Assembly (NCBI RefSeq): GCF_029240175.1
Contig: NZ_JARBTM010000020.1
Location: 19,665 to 83,664, forward strand
DNA from: Anaerosolibacter sp.
GTDB lineage: Bacteria > Bacillota > Clostridia > Peptostreptococcales > Thermotaleaceae
Direction of reading: 5' to 3'
DNA length: 64,000 nt
This document shows, one piece after another, positions 8,891 through 17,689 of this stretch. The notes under the pieces are model-generated. The model was given only the letters and a program-made list of their open reading frames with translations. It had not been told where the DNA came from and did not search any database. The translations under genes were made by a program, and so were the position numbers. Position 1 is the first letter of the stretch. Each line of letters opens with the position of its first letter.

Positions 8891-9244
8891 TTGAAGCTCA
8901 TCAATCTAGATACGGGTCAGGTCATTGCATGGCAAATCCATGAAGCCAATTCCTTTTTCACTCGGCTGAAGGGATTGATGTTCACCAAAGACCTCCCGTT
9001 AGATTGTGGACTACGTATTCGACCCTGTCAACAAATTCACACCTATTTTATGCAGTACGATATTGACGTGTTGCATCTAGATTCCGACCAGCAGGTAGTA
9101 GCCATAGAAGAAAACCTTACCCCAGGTAGGCTGGGCATGAAGCATCATGCTGCCGTAGAAGTCGTTGAACTACCAGCTGGACTCATTGATAAAACCAACA
9201 CCAGAGTAGGTCATAAGTTGAAATTCACTGAAAATATTCTATAA
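8891..9244 (+). CDS. DUF192 family protein heading the Tad operon
   Basis: About 117 residues of the DUF192 family, a small beta-rich fold of unknown biochemical role. Family-typical stretches are FFTRLKGLMFTKDLP, a short run around the IHTYFM motif, and IDVLHLDSDQQVVAIEENLTPG. The TTG at 8891 is preferred because AGGAGGTG (8877-8884) gives about six bases of spacing; the GTG/ATG at 8882 and 8885 lie inside or against the SD. It immediately follows the riboswitch terminator and precedes the pilin gene, so it shares c-di-GMP control. No signal peptide is visible. Confidence 0.82.
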   Translation: MKLINLDTGQVIAWQIHEANSFFTRLKGLMFTKDLPLDCGLRIRPCQQIHTYFMQYDIDVLHLDSDQQVVAIEENLTPGRLGMKHHAAVEVVELPAGLIDKTNTRVGHKLKFTENIL

Positions 9245-9265
9245 CTTACAAAAGGAGAGGATTAT

Positions 9266-9457
9266 ATGTTAAATAAAATGAAGGCATTATTTGTAGAGGA
9301 GCAAGGACAAGGGATGACAGAGTACGGTTTGGTATTGGGAATCATCGCAATCGCTGTTGTGACAATTCTAGTAACGATGCGGGGCCAAATCACTTCATTG
9401 TTCCAACAAGCCAGTGAAAAACTTACTGAAGGCGGCGCTGTTACACCAGCTGAATAA
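9266..9457 (+). CDS. flp: Flp-type class IVb major pilin
   Basis: 63-residue prepilin. A short charged leader ends at Gly14; the expected cleavage is between Gly14 and Gln15, leaving Glu at +5 and Tyr at +6 (QGMTEYGLV). A single hydrophobic helix follows (LGIIAIAVVTILV). This is the G-x4-E-Y Flp signature, processed by the TadV peptidase encoded next. SD AAAGGAGAGG is strong. A terminator-like hairpin directly after the gene probably gives high pilin expression relative to the assembly genes. Confidence 0.93.
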   Translation: MLNKMKALFVEEQGQGMTEYGLVLGIIAIAVVTILVTMRGQITSLFQQASEKLTEGGAVTPAE

Positions 9458-9487
9458 TCCCAGAGTTCAAATTCTGATGAAGGGCAA

Positions 9488-9518
9488 GGGCTCTACATGT
9501 ATGTGTAGAGTCCTTTTC
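9488..9518 (+). terminator. Attenuating terminator after the pilin gene
   Basis: Stem formed by GGCTCTACAT and its near-complement GTGTAGAGTCC, then TTTT. It lies inside the operon between flp and tadV, where partial termination would favour the pilin message. Confidence 0.65.
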
Positions 9519-9546
9519 ATACACTTTCCTTAAAGGAGGGATTTTT

Positions 9547-10071
9547 ATGTGGTTTAACCTACTCCTGATCATGATCTTGACAGTCTGTGTGATTACCGAT
9601 ATTCGATCGAGAAAAATCTATAATAAAATAATCTACCCTAGCCTCTTGATTGCGTTTCTATCCCACCTATTCCAAGGGGGATGGTCTCAGTTCCAATGGG
9701 CTATCCTTGGCTTTTTCCTTGGCTTTTCCTTGCTGTTGATTCCTTATCTGATGGGGGGCATGGGTGCTGGAGATGTAAAGCTATTGGCCCTCATAGGTGC
9801 ATTAAAGGGTAGTTCCTTTGTTCTCTATACAGGGATTTATATGGCTTTGATTGGCGGTGTTATTGCTTTAATTTTGCTGATTCATCACAAAAAACTGTTA
9901 CAATTTTTAAAGCAGCTGCCCTATTTGCTTACCAGCATCCGCCTTTTAGGCACTGATGCTACCATGACTGAAGAATCCAGTATTTGTACCACTACTTACC
10001 CCTATGGAATCGCCATCGCCGGGGGTGCAGTATTTACTTTACTCCTACAAGGGAGGCTGCTCCTATGGTAA
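9547..10071 (+). CDS. tadV: Prepilin peptidase TadV/CpaA (A24 aspartic protease)
   Basis: 174-residue integral membrane protease of the A24 family lacking the N-methylase part, as is usual for Tad systems. The two catalytic aspartates are in ITDIRSRKIYN (Asp18) and GAGDVKLLALIG (Asp76, GxGD motif). About five membrane spans are visible. It cleaves the leader of Flp and of the pseudopilin-like TadE protein. SD AAAGGAGGG. It overlaps the next start by seven bases (ATGGTAA). Confidence 0.92.
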   Translation: MWFNLLLIMILTVCVITDIRSRKIYNKIIYPSLLIAFLSHLFQGGWSQFQWAILGFFLGFSLLLIPYLMGGMGAGDVKLLALIGALKGSSFVLYTGIYMALIGGVIALILLIHHKKLLQFLKQLPYLLTSIRLLGTDATMTEESSICTTTYPYGIAIAGGAVFTLLLQGRLLLW

Positions 10072-10448
10072 AAAATGAACACGGTCAATCTCTTATTGAA
10101 TTTGCGTTGATTGTTCCTATTTTGATCCTAATGGTTTCAGGGATTTTTGATTTTGGTAGAGTGCTCTACACCTACATGAACCTAAATCATCTGACCCAGG
10201 AAACAGTTCGACTGGGTGGACTGGGTAAAACCGACACAGAAATCACCCAATTTGCTAAAGAGCGTTTCCACATAGGTGATCCAGCATCCCTTAACATTGT
10301 CATATCTCCCAATCAAGCTTCACGTAAATCAGGAGATTATGTCACTGTAACCCTAAGCTATCCAGTGGAATATGTAACGCCTATGGCTTCCTTGGTCCTT
10401 CCTTCTCCTTATCAGGTAGTCACTGACTCTACCATCCGAATGGAATAG
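10065..10448 (+). CDS. tadE: TadE-like pseudopilin
   Basis: 127 residues from ATG at 10065 (SD GGGAGG). An N-terminal prepilin-like signal HGQSLIEFALIVPILIL has Gly before the putative cleavage site and Glu/Phe at +5/+6. A periplasm-like C-terminal domain follows. TadE proteins are minor pilins that prime or stabilise Flp fibre assembly. It is translationally coupled to tadV and followed 13 bases later by the TadG-like gene. Confidence 0.85.
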   Translation: MVKNEHGQSLIEFALIVPILILMVSGIFDFGRVLYTYMNLNHLTQETVRLGGLGKTDTEITQFAKERFHIGDPASLNIVISPNQASRKSGDYVTVTLSYPVEYVTPMASLVLPSPYQVVTDSTIRME

Positions 10449-10460
10449 GAGGTTGAATTT

Positions 10461-11375
10461 ATGGGAAACTTTATGAAAAAATTTCTGCCTGCACAAACCG
10501 GAAGTGCCTTAGTCCTTGTATCTCTGTCTATCGCCTTATTGATGGGAGTCACAGGCTTGGTCATTGATGGTGGTGTTCTTTATACAACCAAAAGTCACCT
10601 GCAAAAAACAGCTCGAGCTGCTGTATTGTCAGGGGCCCAGGAATTATCCAATGACGTTCCTTCTGTGGAAAATGTTGTTCAAGATATACTCCTTGCCCAT
10701 CAAGCCAAGGATCATCTTTCCAATTTGACCATCGACCCTGGTCAGCAGGTCAGTGTAACCCTGAGAAAAGAAGTATCCATGTCCTTTATGAAAATATTAG
10801 GCTTCCATCATGTACCTGTGGAAGCATCGGCCACAGCCAAGATTCAGCAAATGGGCCGAGCCCAAGGGGCAGCCCCTTTAGGTATAGATGAAGCTATCCC
10901 TCTGGAGTTTAACAAGGAGTATAAGTTGAAAGTAGATCAAACGGAGGTCAGCTATGGAAATTTTGGCGTCCTTGCCCTCAGTGGTCCTGGCGCCCAAACC
11001 TATGAAGAAAATTTGCGATTCGGTTATCGCGGTGAAATTAAGATTGGTGATATTATCGATACCCAGACAGGAAATATTGCTGGAAAGACCCGTACTGCCA
11101 TCGACGAACGCATCACCAATTGTTCCCTTCCTGACGACTTGGATCATCGAGATTGCTCCCGTATTCTTCTGGTCCCTGTTTATCGTACCCATAACCATGA
11201 GAATAACCAACTGAAACAGATCAAGGTAACAGGCTTTGCGTACTTCTATATCAAAGAACCTATGTCTCCCCAAGACACATCTATCACAGGTATGTTCATC
11301 AAGCGGGTGGGTACTGGTTATACCGATTTCAATGCCCTTGATAAGGGCGCATACAGCATAAAACTAACGGAGTAG
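10461..11375 (+). CDS. TadG-like Flp-pilus assembly protein (Tad domain N-terminus)
   Basis: 304 residues. The N-terminus (TGSALVLVSLSIALLMGVTGLVIDGG) is the single-span Tad/TadE-like membrane anchor. An extracytoplasmic domain follows with little recognisable sequence, containing one cysteine pair (NCSLPDDLDHRDCS). Proteins of this position are minor pilus components or adhesin-like tips. It is shorter than proteobacterial TadG and lacks an obvious von Willebrand A metal site, so an adhesive role is uncertain. SD AGGAGG. Confidence 0.75.
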   Translation: MGNFMKKFLPAQTGSALVLVSLSIALLMGVTGLVIDGGVLYTTKSHLQKTARAAVLSGAQELSNDVPSVENVVQDILLAHQAKDHLSNLTIDPGQQVSVTLRKEVSMSFMKILGFHHVPVEASATAKIQQMGRAQGAAPLGIDEAIPLEFNKEYKLKVDQTEVSYGNFGVLALSGPGAQTYEENLRFGYRGEIKIGDIIDTQTGNIAGKTRTAIDERITNCSLPDDLDHRDCSRILLVPVYRTHNHENNQLKQIKVTGFAYFYIKEPMSPQDTSITGMFIKRVGTGYTDFNALDKGAYSIKLTE

Positions 11376-11383
11376 GTGAAAAA

Positions 11384-12058
11384 ATGAAATCAAAATTTAT
11401 TCTTGTATTGGCAATTATCATGGGCTTGATCACAACTTTTCTCTTTTACAACTATATGAAATCTGTTGATGCTACCAAGGATATGAACAATCACCTGGTG
11501 GATGTTATCCTAGCAAAGCAAGTCATCAAGAAAGATCAAAAGATCACCAGTGAAATGATTGTTGTTTCCCAAGTTCCTGAGCTAGGTTTGGCCCCTGGAA
11601 CAATAAAAACTACATCTGAAGCCGTTGGGAAGTTTGCCACGGCAGACATTACATCCGGTGAACCTCTCTTATCCCATCGCCTGGGAAGTGAAAGAGATGA
11701 AAAGATTTTTGTCTCCAGGAAGGTAAAGGATGGATATCGTGCTGTATCTGTTGGGACAGATTTCGTACAATCTGTTTCCAATCTGGTTGAGCCCGAAGAT
11801 TGGGTCGATGTGCTGTTCAGTGAAACCCAGCCTAGAACTGGGGACTATACTCCGATTAAAACAGAATTACTATTAGAGAAGGTCCGGGTCCTTGCTGTAG
11901 GCCGGCGTATGGTGGAAACCACACCAGAGGATGCCTATGTGGAATATACCTCTGTTACTTTAGAATTAAATCAGGTAGATGCCTTGAAGCTGGTCAACGC
12001 TAAGGAACGAGGCCGTATCCAGCTCATTCTCCACAGCAAAATCATCCCACCGAAGTAA
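11384..12058 (+). CDS. cpaB: Flp pilus assembly protein CpaB/RcpC (SAF domain)
   Basis: 224 residues: an N-terminal membrane segment (FILVLAIIMGLITTFLFYNYM), then an SAF-type beta-clip domain (VDVILAKQVIKKDQKITSEM) and a C-terminal RcpC-like domain (LVEPEDWVDVLF). In didermal bacteria CpaB works with the secretin. This locus has no secretin gene, so here it probably acts at the membrane or cell wall. It lies eight bases after the TadG-like gene and is followed 14 bases later by tadZ. Confidence 0.85.
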   Translation: MKSKFILVLAIIMGLITTFLFYNYMKSVDATKDMNNHLVDVILAKQVIKKDQKITSEMIVVSQVPELGLAPGTIKTTSEAVGKFATADITSGEPLLSHRLGSERDEKIFVSRKVKDGYRAVSVGTDFVQSVSNLVEPEDWVDVLFSETQPRTGDYTPIKTELLLEKVRVLAVGRRMVETTPEDAYVEYTSVTLELNQVDALKLVNAKERGRIQLILHSKIIPPK

Positions 12059-12072
12059 GGAGGCGATAACCA

Positions 12073-12927
12073 ATGCCAGATCACGAGATTCAAGAAACAA
12101 AAGGAACTACCAAGAAAAAAGGAAAAATCATAGGGATTTGTAGTGCAAAAGGCGGCATTGGAAGAACAGTCATTACAGCAAATTTGGGGATCGCTCTTTC
12201 TTCAAAACGACTAAATACTTGCATCTTAGATGGATGCTTTCAATTCGGTGATATTAATATTGCCATGGACCTTCAACCGATGTTTACGATCAAGGATGTT
12301 ATAGAACAACTGGATACCATTGATGAGCATAATATTCTAAACTATCTTTTTCGCCATGAGAGCGGTGTAAAGGTACTATCCGCTCCCCATCGGCCTGAAT
12401 ATGCAGATTTGGTAACAACGGAATCTCTAGAAAAAATATGCAATCTTTTACAATCTCATTTCGATTACATCTTGGTAGATGTTATGGCAGGACTCCCTGA
12501 CAAAAGCTTATATTTTGTTGAAAAGGCTGATCAAATCCTTCTGCTGACCGATTTAGAGATGACCACCTTGAAAAATACAAAGCTAATGCTTGAGATATTG
12601 GATACCTTAGAGCTAAGACATAAAGTGCAGGTAGTCGTCAATCGTTCTACTATGCAAAGTGTCATTCAGTCCTCTGATGTGCACCAAATCCTTGGAGAAC
12701 CTTCTTTGCTCTATGTTCCCAATGATTTTGATATCGTCTCGAAATCATTGAATATTGGTATTCCTTTTGTCATAAACCATCGTCGCATCGATATGGCAAA
12801 GGCGATCTTTGGTATCACTGATTTCCTGACAGCGGGGCAAGAGATCGCCCTTTACAAGCCCAAGCCTGCGTCCTTTACTCAAATGCTCTTCGATAAATTT
12901 AGACGTCCAAAGGAGAGATCCCAATGA
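12073..12927 (+). CDS. tadZ: TadZ/CpaE-like MinD-family ATPase with atypical Walker A
   Basis: 284-residue ParA/MinD-superfamily protein that positions the Tad machine at the membrane. The deviant Walker A reads AKGGIGRTVITANLG: the signature Lys26 is kept, but the phosphate-binding Lys of GK(T/S) is replaced by Arg31. The Walker A' Asp appears in ILDGCFQFGDINIAMDL and the Walker B-like run in YILVDVMAGL. Loss of the second lysine is tolerated in several TadZ/CpaE proteins and usually means weak ATPase activity. It overlaps tadA by four bases. Confidence 0.87.
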   Translation: MPDHEIQETKGTTKKKGKIIGICSAKGGIGRTVITANLGIALSSKRLNTCILDGCFQFGDINIAMDLQPMFTIKDVIEQLDTIDEHNILNYLFRHESGVKVLSAPHRPEYADLVTTESLEKICNLLQSHFDYILVDVMAGLPDKSLYFVEKADQILLLTDLEMTTLKNTKLMLEILDTLELRHKVQVVVNRSTMQSVIQSSDVHQILGEPSLLYVPNDFDIVSKSLNIGIPFVINHRRIDMAKAIFGITDFLTAGQEIALYKPKPASFTQMLFDKFRRPKERSQ

Positions 12928-14357
12928 GTCTTCTTGAAAAGATACAAAGTAAAACTGAACAGCAGGTGGATTCCCTATCCTTAGAAAATCAATCTGAAAA
13001 AAATCATGGGAAAATGATCACCAAAAAGGACTTGTTAGCCAATGTACGTCCATCTAGCCTCACTCCTCAATCTCAAAAGGAAAAGGCTGTACCCGTAAAC
13101 AAAAATCAAGAACTAAAAGAAAAGCTCCACAAACAGATTCTTAGAGATATGACCGACGAAAATGTAGATGCCATTATCCCTAAAATTGAAGATATGGCTG
13201 TGGAAATCATCAAAGAGGATAGCAGTTTTGTAGGGAAGGTAGATCGCAAAAAAGTTGTAGATGAGCTGGTGAACAACCTAACGGGTTATGGTCCCATCAA
13301 CCCACTGCTGCTAGATCCAGAGATTTCTGAGGTGATGGTGAATGGCCCCCATCATATCTATGTAGAACGTAATGGAAAAATTGAACTATCTAATATTTCT
13401 TTTCGCGATAATGATCATGTGATGCATGTGATAGAGAAAATTGTAGCGCCTTTGGGAAGACGGATTGATGAAAGCAGCCCCATGGTTGATGCCCGACTTC
13501 CTGACGGTTCCCGTGTGAATGCCATCATCCCTCCTCTAGCTTTAAACGGCCCTACAATTACCATACGAAAATTTTCCAAAGATCCTTTTCAAATTGAGGA
13601 TCTCGTTCAGTTTGGTACCCTGACCAAGGAAATGGCTGCATTTTTGGATGCCTGTGTCAAAGCCCGGCTCAATGTCTTTATCAGTGGTGGTACTGGCTCT
13701 GGTAAAACAACAACCCTGAATGTTTTATCTTCCTTCATCCCCAATGATGAACGGATTATTACCATCGAGGATGCTGCTGAACTTCAGCTTTGGCAGGATC
13801 ATGTAGTTTCTCTGGAGTCCAGGCCTGCCAATATCGAAGGCAAAGGTGCCATAACGATTCGAGACTTGGTTCGTAACTCCCTGCGTATGCGGCCTGAACG
13901 GATTGTCATCGGAGAAGTACGAGGCGGTGAAGCCCTAGATATGCTTCAAGCCATGAATACAGGTCATGACGGATCCCTTGCTACAGGTCATGCTAACAGT
14001 CCTCGAGATATGATTGCCCGTTTAGAAACCATGGTCCTTATGGCTGGTATGGATCTTCCCGTGAAGGCCATCCGAGAGCAGATTGCCGGTGCCATTGATG
14101 TGATTATACAACAAACCAGACTCAAGGACGGCAGCAGAAAAATTGTGAATATCACTGAGGTTCAAGGATTGGAAGGAGATGTAATTGTCCTTCAGGACAT
14201 CTTTGTTTTCAAACAGCAGGGAGTAGATGATCGTGGAAAAATTATCGGAAAGTTGGTACCTACAGGCATACGACCTAGATTCTATGACCAACTGGTGACT
14301 TCAGGTATTCATGTTCCTGCTACGGTATTTATGGAAGAGGAGGATTGGAACCTATGA
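12924..14357 (+). CDS. tadA: Tad pilus assembly/secretion ATPase TadA/CpaF
   Basis: 477-residue GspE/PilB-superfamily ATPase. The Walker A GGTGSGKT is at residues 255-262. The Asp box ([12 protein letters not shown]), Walker B-like [20 protein letters not shown] and His box ([12 protein letters not shown]) are all intact. It powers Flp polymerisation from the cytoplasmic face. The N-terminal 80 residues are charged and variable. SD AAGGAGAG lies inside tadZ, and the stop overlaps the tadB start. Confidence 0.95.
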   Translation: MSLLEKIQSKTEQQVDSLSLENQSEKNHGKMITKKDLLANVRPSSLTPQSQKEKAVPVNKNQELKEKLHKQILRDMTDENVDAIIPKIEDMAVEIIKEDSSFVGKVDRKKVVDELVNNLTGYGPINPLLLDPEISEVMVNGPHHIYVERNGKIELSNISFRDNDHVMHVIEKIVAPLGRRIDESSPMVDARLPDGSRVNAIIPPLALNGPTITIRKFSKDPFQIEDLVQFGTLTKEMAAFLDACVKARLNVFISGGTGSGKTTTLNVLSSFIPNDERIITIEDAAELQLWQDHVVSLESRPANIEGKGAITIRDLVRNSLRMRPERIVIGEVRGGEALDMLQAMNTGHDGSLATGHANSPRDMIARLETMVLMAGMDLPVKAIREQIAGAIDVIIQQTRLKDGSRKIVNITEVQGLEGDVIVLQDIFVFKQQGVDDRGKIIGKLVPTGIRPRFYDQLVTSGIHVPATVFMEEEDWNL

Positions 14358-15319
14358 TGTTGTGGATTATTGTCATTCTTTTTCAGCTTACTTCTCTTTT
14401 GTTTTTTATCGGCCTGTTTAATACATTTTTTGTTTCCAGCAACCGCCTTGATAAGCGCATGCAGCTGTATCTCTCGAGCCAAGATGAGAATCCCTTGGAC
14501 CGTAAGCGTTTTAACCTTCTTGTACAAATACAAATTTATAATCAACGTCTCAGAAAAGGTCTTTCCCTAGGCAAAAATAACACTCGGCTGTCCCAGCGCC
14601 TCCATCAAGCTGGTGTACCATTAAAATCTGAAGAATTCACATTGTTTCAACTGATGTCTACATTTTTGTTAGGAGGCTTACTTTTTATCTTCTCAGGCAA
14701 AGTATTTTTCTTTATTGTGGGCGGTATTCTAGGCTATCTCTACCCTCACTTGTGGCTCAACCAAAAACAGCGTAAACGCATTATGAAATTCAATGACGGT
14801 CTTCCTGATATGATCACCATCATTGTAGGCTCCCTTCGGGCAGGCTTTAGCTTTCCTCAGTCCCTTAAATCCGTGGTTGAAGAGTCCGACGCCCCTGTTC
14901 GAGAGGAAATTGATATGGTTTTAAGGGAAATGCAGTATGGTGCCAGTATTGAAGATGCTCTCCATCATCTTCATGAACGAATGCCCAGCGGCGATTTGGA
15001 CTTAATGATCCAGGCGATTCTCATCCAGCGACAGGTTGGAGGCAATCTAGCAACCGTATTGGATACCATTGTTCAAACCATACGGGATCGCAATGCAATT
15101 CAGCGTCAGGTAATGACCCTTACAGCCCAGGGCCGCCTATCTGGCACGGTTATCGGTCTTCTTCCAATTGTACTGGGGCTTGTGCTCTATTTTATCAATC
15201 CTGAGTATATTGGAACCCTGTTTAAGCATCCTGTAGGCATGGGCATGATGGGGGCTGGTATTGTTTCAGGAACCATAGGGTTTATTCTCATTCGAAAACT
15301 AACGTCAATCGAGGTGTAA
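14354..15319 (+). CDS. tadB: Tad inner-membrane platform protein TadB
   Basis: 321 residues, GspF/T2SSF-type. The N-terminal membrane region is followed by the cytoplasmic T2SSF domain (LPDMITIIVGSLRAGFSFPQSLKSVVEE) and C-terminal spans (GTVIGLLPIVLGLVLYF). ATG at 14354 overlaps the tadA stop and lies about eleven bases from GAGGAGG. It forms the platform with TadC that TadA acts on. Confidence 0.92.
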   Translation: MMLWIIVILFQLTSLLFFIGLFNTFFVSSNRLDKRMQLYLSSQDENPLDRKRFNLLVQIQIYNQRLRKGLSLGKNNTRLSQRLHQAGVPLKSEEFTLFQLMSTFLLGGLLFIFSGKVFFFIVGGILGYLYPHLWLNQKQRKRIMKFNDGLPDMITIIVGSLRAGFSFPQSLKSVVEESDAPVREEIDMVLREMQYGASIEDALHHLHERMPSGDLDLMIQAILIQRQVGGNLATVLDTIVQTIRDRNAIQRQVMTLTAQGRLSGTVIGLLPIVLGLVLYFINPEYIGTLFKHPVGMGMMGAGIVSGTIGFILIRKLTSIEV

Positions 15320-15323
15320 CGAT

Positions 15324-16247
15324 ATGATTTATTATACTTTTTTCTGTACCACAACCCTCCTGATCATGTTTTTCTTTTCCCTAACAGGCGAAAAAAAAGA
15401 CAGAGTTCAGCGTAGATTATCTCGTTTTCTGAATGCTGAAGGCCTTCACCATATTAAATCAAAATCTGAAATGGAATCCACACCACTGCTTCGGAGGACT
15501 CTGTATCCCCTTATTCACGAGCTTCGCCGCAGCTTCAGCAGAAAGATATCTGAAGAAAAAGAAGCCCAGATTGAAACAAAGCTCTTACAAGCCGGCAGTC
15601 CTTTGGGAATGACCCCTGTAGATTATCGCCTTTTACAGATTTCCTGCATCACTGTGCTGCCTCTCATTTTTGGCACGATTGCATTTTTTTCTATCGGTGA
15701 GCTTATCCTAATCCTACTCATGATTTTTTTGGGATTCATTATGGGCCTTCTTCTTCCCGCTTACTATCTACAAATAAAAACCAAGGAGAGGAGTAGGCAA
15801 GCCCTACGGGAGCTACCAGATGTGGTAGACCTGCTTACAGTAAGCTTGGAGGCGGGGTTAGGCTTTGATTCAGCTTTAAGTAAGCTCATCTCTAATAAAG
15901 ATGGCATACTCTCTCGAGAATTCCACCGATGCCTAGAAGAAATTCGCTTGGGTAAAACAAGACGAGAAGCCTTGAAAGGGATTCGCCACCGCCTGCTGGT
16001 GGATGAAATTAGTATTTTGATCAGCAGCATTCTTCAAGCAGAAAAGCTGGGAATTAGTATGGTACAGATCCTAAGGATTCAATCCCACGAAGTACGCCAG
16101 CAGCGAAAGCAGCGGGCAGAAGAAGCTGCCATGAAAGCACCAATCAAGATGCTCTTCCCATTGGTACTCTTTATCTTCCCCAGCTTATTCATCGTATTGC
16201 TGGGCCCAGCAGTCATTCAGTTTATCACCACCTTTGCAAAGCAATAA
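15324..16247 (+). CDS. tadC: Tad inner-membrane platform protein TadC
   Basis: 307 residues, the second T2SSF-type platform protein (ELPDVVDLLTVSLEAGLGFDSALSKL), with hydrophobic segments near the N-terminus, the centre and the C-terminus. It lies four bases after tadB and is the last gene of the operon. No terminator is obvious directly after it; a palindromic repeat cluster follows and may serve as one. Confidence 0.92.
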   Translation: MIYYTFFCTTTLLIMFFFSLTGEKKDRVQRRLSRFLNAEGLHHIKSKSEMESTPLLRRTLYPLIHELRRSFSRKISEEKEAQIETKLLQAGSPLGMTPVDYRLLQISCITVLPLIFGTIAFFSIGELILILLMIFLGFIMGLLLPAYYLQIKTKERSRQALRELPDVVDLLTVSLEAGLGFDSALSKLISNKDGILSREFHRCLEEIRLGKTRREALKGIRHRLLVDEISILISSILQAEKLGISMVQILRIQSHEVRQQRKQRAEEAAMKAPIKMLFPLVLFIFPSLFIVLLGPAVIQFITTFAKQ

Positions 16248-16274
16248 TAGGAATATTGAGATCAAGATCGCCGT

Positions 16275-16402
16275 TGTAGGGGTGATTCACGAATCACCCA
16301 TAGACCTGAGATTTTTATGTAGGGGTCGCATAGTATGCGACCCGAGACCCAGAGAAATAGCTAAATCTCAGGCGGGTTGCATACTATGCAACCCCTACAG
16401 TG
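16275..16402. repeat. GTAGGGG-type palindromic repeat cluster
   Basis: One unit GTAGGGGTGATTCACGAATC continues to ACCC. A larger fold-back then starts GTAGGGGTCGCATAGTATGC and ends GCATACTATGCAACCCCTAC. The arms begin with GTAGGGG and end with CCCCTAC. Related copies with different inner palindromes occur near 27203, 35640, 41052, 42877 and 51903. Confidence 0.75.
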
Positions 16403-16454
16403 AACGGTCGTAATCTATGATACTTGCATCGCTTCCCTTATCCACCGCAAACAC

Positions 16455-16490
16455 AAAAAAAGAAATGATCTTTTACTCAAAGATCACTTC
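16455..16490 (-). terminator. Terminator of the DUF4230 gene
   Basis: Stem GAAGTGATCTTT/AAAGATCATTTC (one G-T pair) followed on the minus strand by TTTTTTTGTG. The stop codon lies in the loop side of the stem. Confidence 0.8.
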
Positions 16491-17054
16491 TTCATAACCA
16501 ACACCTTTTAACAGCTGTCCGATGGACAGCTTTGCATTTTCAGCTGCTTTTTCTAAAATTCCCATCTCTATAGCCTGCTGCTCTAAATCCTTTTGCAACG
16601 TCTCTAGGGCAGCAAAGGTATCTTCATTTTTGATTCCATTAAATACACTATCTTTCTCATCATAGGACGTATATTCTAATATCTCCTTGGAGGTAATCAC
16701 AGCTGTGGGCAACTTAATTTTTACCGTGGTTTTATCCACAATCTCTATATCTTCTGTGGTTAACTGATGAAGATTAATACCCGCCTTTACTCTGGCCTTC
16801 ACTGTAAAGATAAACTTCTTTCTCGTAAATGGGAGCTCCACCTCACGGAAATACTTTGCATCCTCATAATCCACAATATCATGGAAATACATTTCCACCG
16901 TATTCAACTCAGAAATAGGCTTAATTTGCTCCAGCACACTGGATACATTCATGGATGCTTGATTCTTAAAACCCAGACTTGTATATACCCAGCTAATCTG
17001 CAGCAATATAATCACCAGAAGGGCCGCTATGATACCCGTTCTTCGCGTTTTCAT
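16473..17054 (-). CDS. DUF4230 domain membrane-anchored protein
   Basis: 193 residues from ATG at 17054 (SD AAGGGGGAAA). One N-terminal transmembrane span (GIIAALLVIILLQISWVYTSL) is followed by an extracytoplasmic domain with the DUF4230 pattern: VARVKAGINLHQL-type strands, then TVKIKLPTAVI and a C-terminal helical part around LLKGVGYEEV. Its function is not known. It is a single-gene unit with its own terminator. A 16-base perfect palindrome lies about 75 bases upstream. Confidence 0.75.
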   Translation of the reverse strand: MKTRRTGIIAALLVIILLQISWVYTSLGFKNQASMNVSSVLEQIKPISELNTVEMYFHDIVDYEDAKYFREVELPFTRKKFIFTVKARVKAGINLHQLTTEDIEIVDKTTVKIKLPTAVITSKEILEYTSYDEKDSVFNGIKNEDTFAALETLQKDLEQQAIEMGILEKAAENAKLSIGQLLKGVGYEEVIFE

Positions 17055-17411
17055 GTTGCTTTTCCCCCTTGTCACCATGGCTTTCCTCTATTATACCAAT
17101 AAATGCCCTATTATGCTATATTATGTCTACCACCCGCGGGTGGTGAAAAAAAAAGAGAAAAAGATAGTATCCATGAGTGTATAGAGTCGAAGACCCCTGA
17201 AAAGCCTAGTTTTATGTCATTCTGAATGTAACGAAGTGAAATGAAGAATCTCTAATTCCTTTAACGTAGTGAGATTCTTCGCTGCACTCAGAATGACAAT
17301 CTCAGATACTAACCGCTGTTTCAGAGTTTTTCAGTAACCTATAAAACTGTCCACTTCTACGAGTTATCTATCCATAATAGACTCCAAAAAATACAAAAAC
17401 TGCTGAGTTTT
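17055..17411. repeat. Intergenic region with a palindrome and a TCATTCTGA-type repeat
   Basis: 17129-17144 is a perfect 16-base palindrome (ACCACCCGCGGGTGGT). 17217-17303 is a repeat with imperfect terminal inverted arms (TGTCATTCTGAATGTAACGA ... GCACTCAGAATGACA) matching another at 63312-63395. No gene is visible. Confidence 0.65.
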
Positions 17412-17422
17412 TCAGCAGTTTT
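17390..17422 (-). terminator. Terminator of the YdjO-like gene
   Basis: Eleven-bp stem AAAACTGCTGA/TCAGCAGTTTT with a five-base loop, followed on the minus strand by TGTATTTTTTGG. Confidence 0.75.
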
Positions 17423-17603
17423 GTTCCAAAACATTGATTTCCCTTGTTCCCTCTACCATTGCATTGGTACAGAATGGACAGGTGGGATTTGCTGATACAG
17501 TGAACTCCTTTTGCATCCAACCAATGCAGTCGGGACACTGCCATACATCTACTGTTTGTTGTACATATACTGGTTTAACTACCTCTTGCTGATGAAAAAA
17601 CAT
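17412..17603 (-). CDS. YdjO-like small zinc-ribbon protein
   Basis: 63 residues with two CxxC pairs (CPDCIGWMQKEF and CPFC) forming a probable zinc ribbon. The layout matches the cold-inducible YdjO family of Bacillus, which has no assigned biochemical function. SD GAGGAGAG precedes the ATG. Monocistronic. The family match is from pattern memory and is moderately certain. Confidence 0.65.
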   Translation of the reverse strand: MFFHQQEVVKPVYVQQTVDVWQCPDCIGWMQKEFTVSANPTCPFCTNAMVEGTREINVLEQNC

Positions 17604-17689
17604 ATTCTCTCCTCCTCGATGTCTGACTCAAAAAGATGTTTATAGTATATCCTGGGAGAAGAGAATGTTATACTAGGAAAAATTGGTAT

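Noticed and set aside
16275..16402. CRISPR-like array
   Set aside because: The units are palindromes with shared ends, not direct repeats separated by regular unique spacers.
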